45,543 nucleotides of DNA from Oscillospiraceae bacterium (GCA_015065065.1 SVQX01000015.1:1-45543), one strand, 5' to 3'. Shown: positions 8,124 to 16,484, counted from the first letter of the stretch. Numbers and translations are program-made. The notes: a model not told the origin generated them from the sequence alone.

Positions 8124-8426
8124 TATGATAGCTTCAGAGGCGTTGAGCGAAAACCAGTAGCCGCAGGAGGGCGCAAAGAGAACCGTCGGTCGGTGTAAGA
8201 CGGAGGCAGGAGCGCGGTGAATTCATTTCGTTAGCTATACCCTGAATTGCAGACCCTTTGGTCTGTCGGTAGGAGGTATCGGGATCGCCCGTTACAGCGA
8301 GAGAAGCATTTTTTGTGCTTCGCTAAGGCTCATCAGAGTAAAAAAAGGTGGTACCGCGGGTACTGTTGTAAAACGTACTCCGCCCTTTGCAGACTGTTAG
8401 GATTACGGTGGCAGAGGGCTTTTTTC
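8124..8426 (+). ncRNA. T-box riboswitch, probable tRNA-Phe sensor
   Basis: The leader RNA shows the landmarks of a T-box. Stem I closes through ATAGCT (8128-8133) and AGCTAT (8233-8238). The specifier-loop strand reads GGTGAATTCATTTC, giving TTC (8222-8224, Phe) in the usual GAA-NNN-A setting. The conserved T-box sequence GGTGGTACCGCGG runs from 8347. Its TGGT bulge (8349-8352) would pair with a 3' ACCA tRNA end, which fits tRNA-Phe with discriminator A. The terminator is GCCCTTTGC (8382-8390) and GCAGAGGGC (8411-8419), then a T-run (8420-8425). Uncharged tRNA should stabilise the antiterminator and switch on iorAB, the CoA ligase and the ACT gene. T-box identity is firm. The Phe assignment is inference from the loop context and the aromatic genes downstream. 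Confidence 0.93.
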
Positions 8427-8459
8427 TTTAAAGCACATCACCATGACAAGGAGAAAACA

Positions 8460-10193
8460 ATGAAAAAACTTATGCTTGGCAACGAGGCTGTTGCAAGAGG
8501 ACTTTATGAGGCGGGCTGCCGTCTTGTATCCGGATACCCCGGCACGCCCTCCACGGAGATCACCGAGGCGGCGGCACTTTATCCCGAAATGTACTGCGAG
8601 TGGGCGCCTAATGAAAAGGTAGCTCTTGAATGTGCCTTCGGCGCATCTCTCAAGGGTGCGCGCGCCGCTTGTACCATGAAGCACGTGGGACTTAACGTGG
8701 CGGCTGACCCGCTCTACACCCTTTCCTACACAGGTGTCAACGGCGGACTTGTCGTATGCGTTGCGGATGACCCCGGCATGCACTCCTCGCAAAACGAGCA
8801 GGATTCCCGCCACCACGCCATAGCTTCAAAGGTGCCTATGCTTGAGCCTGCGGACTCCGCAGAGAGCCGCGAGTTTGCCATGGCGGCGTTTGAGCTTTCG
8901 GAAAGGTTCGACACCCCTGTTTTGCTCCGCATGTGTACCCGTATATCGCACTCGCAGAGCCTTGTTGAGGCAGGCGAGCGTGCCGACATTCCGCTCAAGG
9001 ATTACGTTAAAAATCCCCAGAAATACATAATGGCACCCGCAAATGCTATCCGCCGCCATCCCGAGGTGGAGGCGCGCATGGAGGCTCTTACCGAGTACGC
9101 AGAGGACTGCCCCTTCAACCGCGTGGAATATGCGGCTGACGGAAACCGTGAGCTTGGAATCATTTGCAGCGGCACCTGCTACCAATACGTCAAGGAGATA
9201 TTCGGCGATAACGCAAACGTGCTGAAGCTGGGTCTTGTCAATCCTCTGCCTGTAAAGCTCATTATCGACTTTGCGTTCAGCGTTAACAGAGTCGTGGTGA
9301 TTGAGGAGCTTGATCCCGTTATCGAAAACCATTGCCGTTCTATGGGACTCGACGTTAACGGCAAGGATAAATTCCCCATTGTGGGAGAGTTTTCGCAGAA
9401 TCTTATCCGCCGAGTTCTGGGTATGGAGGTACCCGAGACCACAAGTGCGGACGAGCAGATACCCGTGCGTCCTCCCGTTATGTGCGCAGGCTGTCCTCAC
9501 AGAGGTCTGTTCTACACTCTCGCCAAAAACAAGGTAACCGTTATCGGCGATATCGGTTGCTACACCCTCGGCTCGGCTCAGCCGCTCAACGCGGTCGACT
9601 CGGTACTTTGTATGGGAGCGTCGGTCGCGGGTATTCACGGCTTTAATAAGATCGGTGAGGGACAGAATAAGACGGTTGCCGTTATCGGCGACTCCACCTT
9701 CATGCATTCGGGCATGACGGGACTTGTGAACATCTCTTACAATGACTCTAAATCCACCGTCATTATTCTTGACAACTCCATCACGGGAATGACGGGGCAT
9801 CAGCAAAACCCAACCACGGGCTACAATATCCACGGCGATCCTGCCACCAAGGTTGACCTTGAGGCGTTCTGCCGCGCTATCGGCATCAATCGCGTGCGCG
9901 TAGTAGACCCATACGACCTGGACGAGTGCGATAAGGCAATAAAGGAGGAGCTTGCGGCAGACGAGGCAAGCGTTATCATCTCCCGCCGTCCCTGCGTTCT
10001 GCTCAAATCCGTAAAGACCAAAGCACCGCTTACGGTGGACACCGACGCTTGCCGCGGATGCAAGAAGTGCATGAAGCTTGGCTGCCCCGCTATCCACATG
10101 GAAAACGGCAAGGCTGTCATTGATGCAACTCTTTGCGTGGGATGCGGCGTTTGCGAGCAGCTTTGCGCATTTGGCGCAATTCGCGAAAACTGA
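8460..10193 (+). CDS. iorA: Indolepyruvate/arylpyruvate ferredoxin oxidoreductase, alpha subunit
   Basis: A 577-residue TPP- and Fe-S-dependent 2-oxoacid oxidoreductase subunit. The N-terminal pyruvate-oxidoreductase-like domain has LVSGYPGTPSTEIT. The C-terminal half carries the TPP site (GDIGCYTLGSAQPLN and GDSTFMHSGMTGLVN, then DNSITGMTGHQQNP). Two clusters follow at the end, CRGCKKCMKLGCP and CVGCGVCEQLC. The family reaction is arylpyruvate + CoA + oxidised ferredoxin to arylacetyl-CoA + CO2 + reduced ferredoxin, and it is reversible. The start is the ATG at 8460 with AAGGAG 6 bp upstream. Any earlier frame lies inside the T-box RNA. The next genes encode the beta subunit and an aryl-CoA ligase. 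T-box control by a Phe specifier suggests the carboxylating direction. Confidence 0.95.
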   Translation: MKKLMLGNEAVARGLYEAGCRLVSGYPGTPSTEITEAAALYPEMYCEWAPNEKVALECAFGASLKGARAACTMKHVGLNVAADPLYTLSYTGVNGGLVVCVADDPGMHSSQNEQDSRHHAIASKVPMLEPADSAESREFAMAAFELSERFDTPVLLRMCTRISHSQSLVEAGERADIPLKDYVKNPQKYIMAPANAIRRHPEVEARMEALTEYAEDCPFNRVEYAADGNRELGIICSGTCYQYVKEIFGDNANVLKLGLVNPLPVKLIIDFAFSVNRVVVIEELDPVIENHCRSMGLDVNGKDKFPIVGEFSQNLIRRVLGMEVPETTSADEQIPVRPPVMCAGCPHRGLFYTLAKNKVTVIGDIGCYTLGSAQPLNAVDSVLCMGASVAGIHGFNKIGEGQNKTVAVIGDSTFMHSGMTGLVNISYNDSKSTVIILDNSITGMTGHQQNPTTGYNIHGDPATKVDLEAFCRAIGINRVRVVDPYDLDECDKAIKEELAADEASVIISRRPCVLLKSVKTKAPLTVDTDACRGCKKCMKLGCPAIHMENGKAVIDATLCVGCGVCEQLCAFGAIREN

Positions 10194-10219
10194 CGGTCGG
10201 TGACGAAAGGAGAACAGAT

Positions 10220-10795
10220 ATGGAAACCAAAAATATTATGATAGTCGGCGTTGGCGGTCAGGGCTCACTGCTTGCAAGCAAGCTACTCGGTCATCTTCTT
10301 TGTCGGGAGGGCTATGACGTCAAGGTATCCGAGGTACACGGAATGAGCCAGCGCGGAGGCAGCGTTGTAACCTACGTCCGCTACGGCGATAAGGTTTATT
10401 CCCCAATTATAGACAAGGGAGAGGCGGATTACATCATCTCATTTGAAAAGCTGGAGGCGGCAAGATGGGTATCCTGCCTGAAAAAAGGCGGCAGGATAAT
10501 CACCAACGTCCGCGAAACAGACCCTATGCCCGTTATCACGGGAGCTGCCGAATACCCCCACGAGGTGCTTACCTCTCTTGAAAGCAAGGGCGTGTGCATT
10601 GATGCAATAGATGCGCTGGCGCTTGCCGAGCAGGCAGGCTCGCAGAAGGCGGTAAATATCGTGCTGATGGGCAGACTTTCAAAATACTTCGATATTCCCG
10701 TGGAGAAATGGACGGCGGCTATCGAGGAGTGTGTAAAGCCCAAATTCGTCGAACTTAACAAAAAAGCCTTTGAGCTCGGCCGTAATTTCAAGTAA
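10220..10795 (+). CDS. iorB: Indolepyruvate/arylpyruvate ferredoxin oxidoreductase, beta subunit
   Basis: A 191-residue partner of IorA with the gamma-type pyruvate ferredoxin oxidoreductase fold. The N-terminal IMIVGVGGQGSLLASKLLG loop and the EVHGMSQRGGSVVTYVRYG segment are the family hallmarks. The C-terminal portion (VLMGRLSKYFDIPVEKW) is also typical. The start is the ATG at 10220 behind AAAGGAG. An upstream extension in frame would overlap the end of iorA without a ribosome site. It sits 26 bp after iorA and 18 bp before the CoA ligase, consistent with one transcript. Confidence 0.95.
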   Translation: METKNIMIVGVGGQGSLLASKLLGHLLCREGYDVKVSEVHGMSQRGGSVVTYVRYGDKVYSPIIDKGEADYIISFEKLEAARWVSCLKKGGRIITNVRETDPMPVITGAAEYPHEVLTSLESKGVCIDAIDALALAEQAGSQKAVNIVLMGRLSKYFDIPVEKWTAAIEECVKPKFVELNKKAFELGRNFK

Positions 10796-10813
10796 CGTCA
10801 AGGAGATAGCATC

Positions 10814-12127
10814 ATGTCAGAAAAGCGCTATTATCAGCCCGAAATAGAAACTATGCCCTACGAGGAGATACGGGCACTCCAATCCGCAAAGCTTGTAAAG
10901 CAGGTAAGGCATATCTACGACAACGTCCCCTACTACCGCGGGCTTATGGAAAAAAAGGGCGTGCGCCCCGAGGATATCCGAGGCATTGAGGATATATCCA
11001 AGCTCCCCTTCCTTACCAAGGACGATCTGCGCGATCAGTACCCCGACGGACTGCTTGCAGTGCCAAAGTCGGAATGTGTAAGGATACAGTCCACCTCGGG
11101 AACGACGGGACGCCGCGTCGTCGCCTTCTACACGCAAAATGACGTTGACCTCTGGGAGGACTGCTGTGCGCGCGCTATCGTGGCTGTCGGCGGCTCCAAG
11201 GAGGACGTTTGTCAGGTCGCTTACGGCTACGGACTTTTCACGGGCGGTCCCGGACTTAACGGCGGCTCGCACAAGGTAGGCTGTCTTACGCTCCCCATGT
11301 CCTCGGGAAACACCGACAGACAGATACAGTTTATGACCGACCTTGGCGCTACCATCCTTTGCTGTACTCCCTCTTACGCGGCTTATCTTGGCGAGTCTCT
11401 CAAGGAAAAGGGTATCGCTCCCGAGCAGAATACCCTCAAGGCGGGTATCTTCGGAGCTGAGCCGTGGACGGAGGAGATGCGCCGCGATATTCAAAGACTG
11501 CTTGGCATCAAGGCTTACGATATTTACGGTCTGACCGAAATAAGCGGTCCCGGCGTCGCCTTTGAATGTGAGGAGCAGAACGGTATGCACATCAACGAGG
11601 ACCACTTCTTTGCCGAGACCATCGATCCCGATACGGGCGAGTCACTCCCCGAGGGAGAAAAGGGCGAGCTTGTGTTCACCTGCCTTGACAAAGATGCCTT
11701 CCCCATGGTCCGCTACCGCACCCGTGATATTTGCGTGCTCAAGAGAGAAAAATGCTCCTGCGGACGTACTCACGTTAAAATGTGCAAGCCCATGGGACGC
11801 AGTGACGATATGCTTATCATCCGAGGAGTCAACGTATTCCCCTCCCAGATCGAAACGGTGCTTCTCAACGAGGGCTATTCCCCCAACTACAAAATCGAGG
11901 TGGACAGAGTCAACAACACCGACACTCTGGACATTTACGTTGAGCTGACGGAAAATCAATTCTCCGACACCGTAAAGGCTATCACCGCTGCAGAAAAATC
12001 TCTTGCAGGTGCTATCAAGACCATGCTCGGAATTAACCCCGCAGTTCACCTCGTGCCTCCCAAGTCCATCGCACGAAGCGAGGGCAAGGCTGTGCGCGTC
12101 ACCGATAAGAGAAAGCTCCACGATTGA
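10814..12127 (+). CDS. paaK: Phenylacetate-CoA ligase-like AMP-forming enzyme
   Basis: A 437-residue adenylate-forming enzyme of the PaaK group. Its AMP/P-loop motif is STSGTTGRRVVAFYT. It also has YDIYGLTEISGPGVAFEC (A5-like) and RYRTRDICVLKREKCSCGRTH, with RSDDMLIIRGVNVFPSQIE marking the C-terminal domain hinge. It activates phenylacetate or a related aryl acetate (for example indoleacetate) to the CoA thioester with ATP. Next to iorAB it would supply arylacetyl-CoA for reductive carboxylation, or remove it as acid plus ATP if run in reverse. It follows iorB by 18 bp in the T-box operon. The aryl specificity is inferred from family and neighbours. Confidence 0.92.
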   Translation: MSEKRYYQPEIETMPYEEIRALQSAKLVKQVRHIYDNVPYYRGLMEKKGVRPEDIRGIEDISKLPFLTKDDLRDQYPDGLLAVPKSECVRIQSTSGTTGRRVVAFYTQNDVDLWEDCCARAIVAVGGSKEDVCQVAYGYGLFTGGPGLNGGSHKVGCLTLPMSSGNTDRQIQFMTDLGATILCCTPSYAAYLGESLKEKGIAPEQNTLKAGIFGAEPWTEEMRRDIQRLLGIKAYDIYGLTEISGPGVAFECEEQNGMHINEDHFFAETIDPDTGESLPEGEKGELVFTCLDKDAFPMVRYRTRDICVLKREKCSCGRTHVKMCKPMGRSDDMLIIRGVNVFPSQIETVLLNEGYSPNYKIEVDRVNNTDTLDIYVELTENQFSDTVKAITAAEKSLAGAIKTMLGINPAVHLVPPKSIARSEGKAVRVTDKRKLHD

Positions 12128-12156
12128 CGCTTATTTGATGAAAGGAACGTAATATT

Positions 12157-12591
12157 ATGGCTATCAGACAAATATCCGTATTTCTCGAAAATCATTCAGG
12201 CTCTCTCAGCGCAGTTACAAGGGTGCTTGCCGAGGCAGGCGCAGATATGCGTGCAATGGCGGTAGCCGACACGCAGGATTTCGGTATACTTCGCCTTATA
12301 GTCCGAGATACCGACGGCGCTATCGCCGCGCTTAAGGCTCACGGCTACCTCACCTCCACCAACGAAGTCACCGCCGCAGTGATACCCGACGAACCGGGCG
12401 GGCTTTGCCATCTCGTCAATATCCTCGCCGACGAGGACGTGAATATAGAATATTCTTACGCCTTCCTTACTCCCGAGGACGGCAAGGCATGCGTCGTTTT
12501 CCGCGTTGCCGACAACGATCACGCCGCAAAAGCCTTCCATAACGCAGGAATCGGTGTTCTCGACGCCGACGGTCTTACTATCCTTGACTGA
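12157..12591 (+). CDS. Tandem ACT-domain protein
   Basis: A 144-residue protein made almost only of two ACT domains. The first (about 1-68) begins IRQISVFLENHSGSLSAVTRVL. The second (about 69-140) contains IPDEPGGLCHLVNILADEDVNIEYSYAF. ACT domains bind amino acids, often aromatic ones, at domain interfaces. Stand-alone ACT proteins commonly sit beside paaK/ior genes in anaerobes, and a regulatory role on the ligase or oxidoreductase is plausible but unproven. It is the last gene of the T-box operon, 29 bp after paaK. Confidence 0.88.
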   Translation: MAIRQISVFLENHSGSLSAVTRVLAEAGADMRAMAVADTQDFGILRLIVRDTDGAIAALKAHGYLTSTNEVTAAVIPDEPGGLCHLVNILADEDVNIEYSYAFLTPEDGKACVVFRVADNDHAAKAFHNAGIGVLDADGLTILD

Positions 12592-12677
12592 GGTATTTGG
12601 CAAGCTGTATCAAGAAATTTTTGCGGCTTTGGCCTTGCCGTTAAAAATAAATTTAAAGGTTGATAAAAAAATTTGCA

Positions 12678-12706
12678 TTGACAATTTGGCAAATTTGGGT
12701 TATAAT
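12678..12706 (+). promoter_or_regulatory. Perfect-consensus promoter of the DAHP synthase gene
   Basis: TTGACA (12678-12683), 17 bp, TATAAT (12701-12706), giving a leader of about 115 nt. Confidence 0.85.
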
Positions 12707-12719
12707 AGTACGAACGGCA

Positions 12720-12798
12720 CTGTGCAGAGGGTGGGACCCCCACTCTTTGCACAGGAATGTTCGCCTTCAAGCACACTGTGTGCTGATATTGTTTTTCG
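12720..12798 (+). promoter_or_regulatory. Structured leader (possible attenuator) of the DAHP synthase gene
   Basis: A 16-bp hairpin with three loop bases pairs 12720-12735 with 12739-12754; only a few G-U pairs interrupt it. A second hairpin, AGCACA-CTG-TGTGCT (about 12770-12784), follows and is succeeded by a T-rich GATATTGTTTTT stretch, so it resembles a weak intrinsic terminator. The first stem begins almost at the predicted transcript 5' end. I do not recognise a known riboswitch class. It may be an attenuator, a transcript-stabilising 5' hairpin or a protein-binding site. Confidence 0.55.
12757..12786 (+). CDS. Possible leader peptide upstream of DAHP synthase
   Basis: A 9-codon ORF (MFAFKHTVC, stop TGA) begins between the two leader hairpins. 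Two of its first four codons are Phe TTC, and its 3' end overlaps the second hairpin. That would suit Phe-dependent translational attenuation. Against it, the only purine-rich sequence (AGGA) abuts the ATG and its first bases belong to the 16-bp stem. Very short ORFs also arise by chance. Treat it as a hypothesis only. Confidence 0.2.
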   Translation: MFAFKHTVC

Positions 12799-12829
12799 CG
12801 CAATTTGCCACGTCTGAAAGGACTGTACC

Positions 12830-13861
12830 ATGGCTATCAATTTCGTTACAAGATTACCTATTCCGAAGGATACAAAGGAAAAATATCCTCTCGGTGCCGA
12901 AGCTGCCGCAAAAAAGCTTGAAAACGACGAGGCTATCGCCCGCGTGTTCAAGGGAGAGTCGGATAAGCTGTTGCTTATTATCGGCCCTTGCTCTGCCGAC
13001 AGCGAGGAGCCTGTTATGGAATACGTATACAGGCTGAAAAAATTGCAGGATCGGGTTTCGGATAAGCTTATCCTCATTCCCAGAATATATACCAACAAGC
13101 CCCGCACCACGGGTGACGGCTACAAGGGCATGCTTCATCAGCCCGACCCTATGCAGAAGCCGGATATGTATAAGGGCATCCTTGCTATCCGTGAGCTTCA
13201 CAGCCGCGTTATCTGCGAAACCGGTCTCCCAACGGCGGATGAAATGCTCTACCCCGCCAACTACCACTATCTCGCCGACCTGCTCTCCTACGTTGCAGTA
13301 GGCGCACGCTCGGTGGAAAATCAGGAGCATAGACTGGTTTCCAGCGGAATACCCGTTCCCGTAGGCATGAAAAACCCCACGGGCGGCGACCTTTCCATTA
13401 TGATGAACTCCATTACCGCCGCACAGCACTGCCACACCTTCATTTATCGCGGCTGGGAGGTAAACACCACGGGTAACGAATGCTCTCACGCAATACTGCG
13501 CGGATACGTAAACAAGCACGGGCAAAGTCTGCCCAACTATCACTACGAGGATCTTGAGCATCTCTGTCAGCTGTATGCACAGCACAGCGACCTCAAAAAC
13601 CCCGCCGTCATAGTTGACGCAAATCACGCAAACTCAGGCAAAAAGTATGCAGAACAGCCGCGTATCTGCAAGGAGGTCCTGCACTCCTGCCGCCACAATT
13701 CGGACATCAAGCGTATAGTAAAGGGCTTCATGATCGAAAGCTATCTGGAGGACGGAAGTCAGAAAATAGGAGAATGCGTGTTCGGTAAGTCTATTACCGA
13801 CCCCTGTATCGGATGGGAAAAGACAGAGCGTTTGGTGCTTGACGTCGCCGAGCTGCTTTGA
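12830..13861 (+). CDS. aroG: 3-deoxy-7-phosphoheptulonate (DAHP) synthase, type I
   Basis: A 343-residue class I-alpha DAHP synthase (AroF/G/H type). It catalyses phosphoenolpyruvate + erythrose-4-phosphate to DAHP, the first step of the shikimate pathway. Key motifs are IIGPCSADS, the PEP-binding IYTNKPRTTGDGYKG, GARSVENQEHR, PVGMKNPTGGD and IVDANHANSGKK with the metal-ligand His. The C-terminal SITDPCIGWEKTE is the usual ending. The start is the ATG at 12830 with AAAGGA upstream. It has its own promoter and lies between the T-box operon and the FakB/FakA/pheA genes. This fits a locus for Phe supply. Feedback specificity cannot be read with confidence. Confidence 0.96.
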   Translation: MAINFVTRLPIPKDTKEKYPLGAEAAAKKLENDEAIARVFKGESDKLLLIIGPCSADSEEPVMEYVYRLKKLQDRVSDKLILIPRIYTNKPRTTGDGYKGMLHQPDPMQKPDMYKGILAIRELHSRVICETGLPTADEMLYPANYHYLADLLSYVAVGARSVENQEHRLVSSGIPVPVGMKNPTGGDLSIMMNSITAAQHCHTFIYRGWEVNTTGNECSHAILRGYVNKHGQSLPNYHYEDLEHLCQLYAQHSDLKNPAVIVDANHANSGKKYAEQPRICKEVLHSCRHNSDIKRIVKGFMIESYLEDGSQKIGECVFGKSITDPCIGWEKTERLVLDVAELL

Positions 13862-13918
13862 TTTCAATAAACTCAAACGCGGCAGAGTGCCGCTATCAAT
13901 CAAAAAGGAGAAACAGCT

Positions 13919-14782
13919 ATGCGCAAATTTCAGATAGTCACCGACTCCTCCTGCGATCTGCCGAAATTTAAGGTCAAGGAGCTGGGACTTAAGGTGGCTC
14001 AGCTTGACGTGCTGGTCGAGGGACGTCCCACAAAGGCGGACTGCGACGTTGACCCCAAGGAATTTTACGCAGGTCTGCGCGAGGGGCTCGGAGCTTCCAC
14101 CGCGGCGGCTAATATTGACAAGTTTACCAAGGTGTTCGAGGAGATCGTTTCAGAGGGCTCTGACGTCCTCTATATCGGATTTTCCTCCGGACTCAGCGCG
14201 ACCTATCAGGCAAGCACCGTTGCGGCGGCTGACGTTATGTCGGCTCATCCCGAGTGCAAGATAGTAACCGTAGATTCGCTGTGCGCATCCCTCGGTCAGG
14301 GTCTGCTCGTTTACCACGCCGCAATGCAGGCAAAGGACGGCAAGACCATTGATGAGGTAGCAAAATTCGTTGAGGATAACAAGCTCAATCTCTGCCACTG
14401 GTTCACGGTGGACGACCTGCATTTCCTCAAGCGCGGAGGACGCATCAGCGCGGCTACCGCAGTGGTCGGCTCTATGCTCTCCATCAAGCCGATACTTCAC
14501 GTTGACGACGAGGGACACCTTGTAAGCGTAAGCAAGACCCGCGGTCGTCGCAAGTCGGTCGAGGAGCTGTTCCGTATGATGGAGGAGTCTGCTATAAAGC
14601 CCGCAGAGCAGGTGGTTTATATCAGCCACGGCGATTGCATCGAGGACGCTGAATACCTCGCTCGACTCATACGCGAAAAATGGGGCAACAAGGAAATACT
14701 TATCAACTATGTAGGCCCCGTTATCGGCGCTCACTCGGGTCCCGGAACGCTGGCGTTATTCTTCCTCGGTAAGAAGAGATAA
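13919..14782 (+). CDS. DegV-family fatty-acid-binding protein (FakB-like)
   Basis: A 287-residue DegV protein. It begins FQIVTDSSCDLP, has the ligand-loop FSSGLSATYQAS and the helix-strand segment FTVDDLHFLKRGGRIS, and ends GAHSGPGTLALFFLGKKR. FakB/DegV proteins hold a fatty acid in a buried pocket and present it to the kinase FakA, which forms acyl-phosphate for phospholipid synthesis. The immediate downstream gene is a FakA-like kinase, which strongly supports this pairing. It is preceded by AAAAAGGAG, and a 6-bp GCGGCA/TGCCGC hairpin lies at about 13879-13893 in the 57-bp gap after aroG. Confidence 0.92.
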   Translation: MRKFQIVTDSSCDLPKFKVKELGLKVAQLDVLVEGRPTKADCDVDPKEFYAGLREGLGASTAAANIDKFTKVFEEIVSEGSDVLYIGFSSGLSATYQASTVAAADVMSAHPECKIVTVDSLCASLGQGLLVYHAAMQAKDGKTIDEVAKFVEDNKLNLCHWFTVDDLHFLKRGGRISAATAVVGSMLSIKPILHVDDEGHLVSVSKTRGRRKSVEELFRMMEESAIKPAEQVVYISHGDCIEDAEYLARLIREKWGNKEILINYVGPVIGAHSGPGTLALFFLGKKR

Positions 14783-14843
14783 TTAAAGCCTGCTTTGAAC
14801 ATTCACAGCAAGCTTCAGGATTTTTGAAAGGAAGGTACTAACT

Positions 14844-16478
14844 ATGGTAATAAACGGCGAAAGGTTTCTGAAAATGTGCTCGTCAGCCGCCAATGCCTTA
14901 GACAACAACAAAGAGGATATCAATAACCTCAACGTTTTCCCCGTTCCCGACGGCGATACGGGAATCAATATGAGTCTTACGATAAAGCCCGCAAGGGAGA
15001 TCACCCTCAAATCAGATTCGCTGGCAGAGTGTGCATCCGCAGTTGCAAGCGGTGTTTTGCGCTCGGCTCGCGGTAACTCCGGCGCTATCCTCTCCCTCTT
15101 TTTCCGCGGAATGTCCAAGGCGTTTGCAGGACACGACACTGCCGACGCGCAGGATATCGCAGAGGGCTTCAAGAGCGGAACTGCCGAGGCTTACCGCGCT
15201 GTATCCAAGCCTACTGAGGGAACTATCCTCACGGTAATGCGCGAAACTGCAGAGTATGCCGAGTCTGAATGGAAAAATTACGTTGGCAAGCCCGCAGAAT
15301 TTTTTGAGGTCCTTGTCAGCAGTGCAAAGGCAACGCTTGCTAAAACTCCCGATATGCTGCCCCTTCTGAAGGAGGCAGGAGTTGTGGACGCAGGCGGACA
15401 GGGCTTCGTTACTATGCTGGAGGGTATGCTTGCATCCCTTAACGGACAGGACGTACAGTCCACCTCTGCAAGCGCGCCCGCAAAGACCAAGACGGCGGCT
15501 GATTTTTCCGATTTCGACGGAGAATCCATCAATTTTGCTTACTGCACCGAGTGTATCGTAGGTAAGAGCGACAAGTTCCGCGGCGAAGGCAAGGCGGATA
15601 AGCTGCGCACGACTATTGCGCCTTGGGGCGACAGTATGGTGTTTATCGACGACGAGGAAATCATCAAGCTCCACATCCACACCAACGACCCCGGCAAGGT
15701 GCTGTCCACCGCGCTGAAATACGGTGCGCTTGAAACGGTCAAGATCGAAAACATGAAGATACAGCATTCCAATCTTGCCGACAGCTCCGACGAGGGCGAC
15801 ACACAGGTGCGCATAAGCAAGAAGTACGGCTTCGTTGCCGTTTGTCTTGGCGAGGGCATCACGGATACCTTCCGCGAGCTGGGTGTCAACGAGATCGTTT
15901 CAGGCGGTCAGACCATGAATCCCTCCACCGAGGATATTCTCAACGCCGTCCGCAAGACCGAGGCAGAGTACGTTTTCGTTCTCCCAAACAACAAGAATAT
16001 CATTATGGTCGCAAGTCAGGCAGCCGAGATGCTGGAGGGCAGCGGACAGAACGTGATAGTTCTTCCCACCAAGAGCGTTCCTCAGGGTATGTCGGCTATG
16101 CTGAATTTCGATCCCGACGCAACACCCGAATACAACGAAAAGACCATGAAGTCCGCGTTTGCCAAGGTTCATACCATCTCACTTACCCGCGCGGTGCGTG
16201 AGGTAAAGCTTGGCGGTCACCTCATCCGCAAGGACGAATTCCTCGGTCTGCTTGAAGGAAAGATTGAAAAGTCGGGCAAGCGCCGCGACGATATTCTGCT
16301 TTCCATTCTCGGCAAATTTAACGACGCGGAATTCGTGACCGTATTCTACGGTGCTGCTGTAAGCGACGCCGATGCAGAGGCGGTATTTTCAAAAATGCAG
16401 GCGCTCATCCCCGAGGCGGAGATGAATCTCATCCCCGGCGGTCAGCCTCTGTACGATTTCGTTATTTCCGTTGAGTAA
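14844..16478 (+). CDS. fakA: Fatty acid kinase FakA-like, DAK2 domain protein
   Basis: A 544-residue DAK2/DhaL-type kinase. The N-terminal DhaL domain (about 1-200) includes the Mg-ATP Asp cluster NVFPVPDGDTGINMSLT, the SARGNSGAILS loop and DAGGQGFV. A middle domain starts near INFAYCTECIVGKS. A C-terminal DegV-like domain (about 310-544) has GGQTMNPSTEDILNAV and VLPTKSVPQGMSAM. FakA phosphorylates FakB-bound fatty acids with ATP. The length and three-part layout match the family. It follows the DegV gene by 61 bp and has an AAAGGAAGG site. Confidence 0.92.
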   Translation: MVINGERFLKMCSSAANALDNNKEDINNLNVFPVPDGDTGINMSLTIKPAREITLKSDSLAECASAVASGVLRSARGNSGAILSLFFRGMSKAFAGHDTADAQDIAEGFKSGTAEAYRAVSKPTEGTILTVMRETAEYAESEWKNYVGKPAEFFEVLVSSAKATLAKTPDMLPLLKEAGVVDAGGQGFVTMLEGMLASLNGQDVQSTSASAPAKTKTAADFSDFDGESINFAYCTECIVGKSDKFRGEGKADKLRTTIAPWGDSMVFIDDEEIIKLHIHTNDPGKVLSTALKYGALETVKIENMKIQHSNLADSSDEGDTQVRISKKYGFVAVCLGEGITDTFRELGVNEIVSGGQTMNPSTEDILNAVRKTEAEYVFVLPNNKNIIMVASQAAEMLEGSGQNVIVLPTKSVPQGMSAMLNFDPDATPEYNEKTMKSAFAKVHTISLTRAVREVKLGGHLIRKDEFLGLLEGKIEKSGKRRDDILLSILGKFNDAEFVTVFYGAAVSDADAEAVFSKMQALIPEAEMNLIPGGQPLYDFVISVE

Positions 16479-16484
16479 TTTTTT

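Noticed and set aside
8826-10097. 423-codon open frame on the minus strand
   Set aside because: It lies opposite iorA, whose protein has complete TPP and Fe-S motifs. The frame arises from high-GC third positions.
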